This document shows positions 5,509-6,138 of a stretch of DNA of 6,138 nt, piece after piece. How positions within the stretch are numbered: the stretch's first letter is position 1; every line of letters begins with the position of its first letter. The notes under the pieces are model-generated. The model saw only the letters and a program-made list of their open reading frames with translations, did no database searches and had not been told where the DNA came from. The DNA comes from Serpentinimonas sp. (lineage in GTDB: Bacteria > Pseudomonadota > Gammaproteobacteria > Burkholderiales > Burkholderiaceae_C): positions 1-6,138 of the forward strand of contig JALOSG010000158.1 in NCBI GenBank assembly GCA_025458665.1. The letters are read 5' to 3'. The translations under genes were made by a program, and so were the position numbers.

Positions 5509-6138
5509 ATTGTTCACAGAGCAGTACGCCTTCTCGCAAGGCGACAGTGTGGTGGTCATTGGGCTGGGCCGCTTTGGCGGTGCGGTGGCCCAATCCCTCA
5601 TGCGGCTGGGTCATGATGTGATGGGACTGGACCGCGACGAAGAACCCGTGCAGGCCTGGGCCGACCGACTGACCCACGCGGTGCAGGCCGACGCCACCAA
5701 TGTGCAGGTGTTGCGCCAACTGGGCGTGGCCGATTTCAACCACGCCATCGTGGGCATAGGTACCGATCTGGCCTGCAGCCTCATGACGGTGATGGCGCTG
5801 TCGGAGCTGGGCATCGAGGACATCTGGGTCAAGGCTCTGACGCCGGAACATGGCCAGATTGCGCAGCGCATTGGCGCCCACCATGTGGTCTATCCGGAGG
5901 CCGACATGGGCGAGCGCGTGGCCCACCTCATCACCGGCCGGATGATGGATTACATCGAGTTTGACGATGGCTTTGCCATTGCCAAGATCCGCGCGCCCGC
6001 GGCCACCCACAAGAAATCATTGGCCGAGAGCACGGTGCGCGAGCGCTTTGGCGTCACGGTGGTGGGCGTGAAGCGGGCGCACGAGGACTTCCAGCACGCC
6101 ACGCCCAGCACGGTGGTTTTGCCCGGCGACCTGCTGAT
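5498..6138 (+). CDS. ktrA: Ktr potassium uptake regulatory subunit KtrA (RCK domain), 3' end cut off
   Basis: This is the cytoplasmic regulatory subunit that binds nucleotides as a ring on KtrB and gates potassium uptake. The frame encodes 213 residues to the right edge; the family is about 220 residues or slightly more, so only the last few to about 20 are missing. The RCK_N Rossmann fold starts with VVVIGLGRFGGAVA, showing GxGxxG at Gly22, Gly24 and Gly27. An acidic residue, Asp45, sits at the end of the second strand, where NAD or ATP/ADP ribose is held. ADAT (64-67) and the VYPEADMGER segment (131-140) are also typical. The RCK_C domain begins at about 160-172. The start is TTG 5498, set by the GGAGGAG at 5484-5490; TTG 5501 is a close alternative. 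The 11-bp overlap with the ktrB stop suggests translational coupling and matched amounts of the two subunits. Confidence 0.93.
   Translation, partial: MLGKLFTEQYAFSQGDSVVVIGLGRFGGAVAQSLMRLGHDVMGLDRDEEPVQAWADRLTHAVQADATNVQVLRQLGVADFNHAIVGIGTDLACSLMTVMALSELGIEDIWVKALTPEHGQIAQRIGAHHVVYPEADMGERVAHLITGRMMDYIEFDDGFAIAKIRAPAATHKKSLAESTVRERFGVTVVGVKRAHEDFQHATPSTVVLPGDLL

Noticed and set aside
4761..5621. 286-codon plus-strand open frame spanning ktrB and ktrA
   Set aside because: It is an out-of-frame shadow across two real genes with no motifs of its own.
5429..6010. 193-codon open frame antisense to ktrA
   Set aside because: It is opposite the Rossmann-fold coding sequence of ktrA, with no ribosome binding site or domain.

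Overview
This is GC-rich DNA, tightly packed with bacterial chromosomal genes. The protein families and their wording (KatG, a Crp/Fnr regulator with a GFLAEASL motif, a Spy/CpxP-like protein, a TupA-like binding protein with an ECGCGMG motif, KtrB/KtrA) suggest a betaproteobacterium, perhaps a Comamonadaceae relative. That placement is inferred from sequence style and was not searched. I see no RNA genes, insertion sequences, CRISPR arrays or phage genes.

Layout, left to right. (1) Positions 1-1446, minus strand: the first 482 codons of catalase-peroxidase katG; its C-terminal half lies off the left edge. (2) 1447-1569: a 123-bp gap upstream of katG with a perfect 8-bp-arm palindrome and a weaker hairpin. 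(3) 1570-2271, minus: a Crp/Fnr-family regulator reading toward katG. (4) 2272-2362: a divergent promoter region with a Crp/Fnr-geometry dyad, TATGA-N6-TCATA. (5) 2363-3079, plus: an exported, His-rich Spy/CpxP-like protein ending in an LTxxQ helix. (6) 3098-3985, minus: a TupA-like oxyanion-binding lipid-free periplasmic protein, convergent with the previous gene. The two stop codons form the ends of one shared hairpin. (7) 3986-4179: a 194-bp divergent spacer with a run of T, a GC-rich hairpin and a long-range inverted repeat ending two bases before the next start codon. (8) 4180-5508 and 5498 to the right edge, plus: ktrB and ktrA, the membrane and regulatory subunits of a Ktr-type potassium uptake system. 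They overlap by 11 bp and both start with tandem TTG codons.

How they may work together. Only ktrB-ktrA clearly form one functional operon. The Crp/Fnr regulator sits between katG and the Spy-like gene. Its recognition helix keeps the Glu and Arg used by Crp/Fnr proteins to read a GA step, and a matching dyad lies in the divergent promoter, so local control and autoregulation are plausible. With KatG (peroxide defence) and a periplasmic chaperone or metal-binding protein, this could be a small envelope/oxidative-stress cluster; this is inference. The TupA-like protein has no tupB (permease) or tupC (ATPase) gene beside it in this window.

I found no clearly unprecedented multi-gene system. 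The most unusual signals are regulatory: the dyad at 2295-2310, the palindrome upstream of katG, the stop-codon hairpin, and the leader fold plus TTG starts of ktrB and ktrA.
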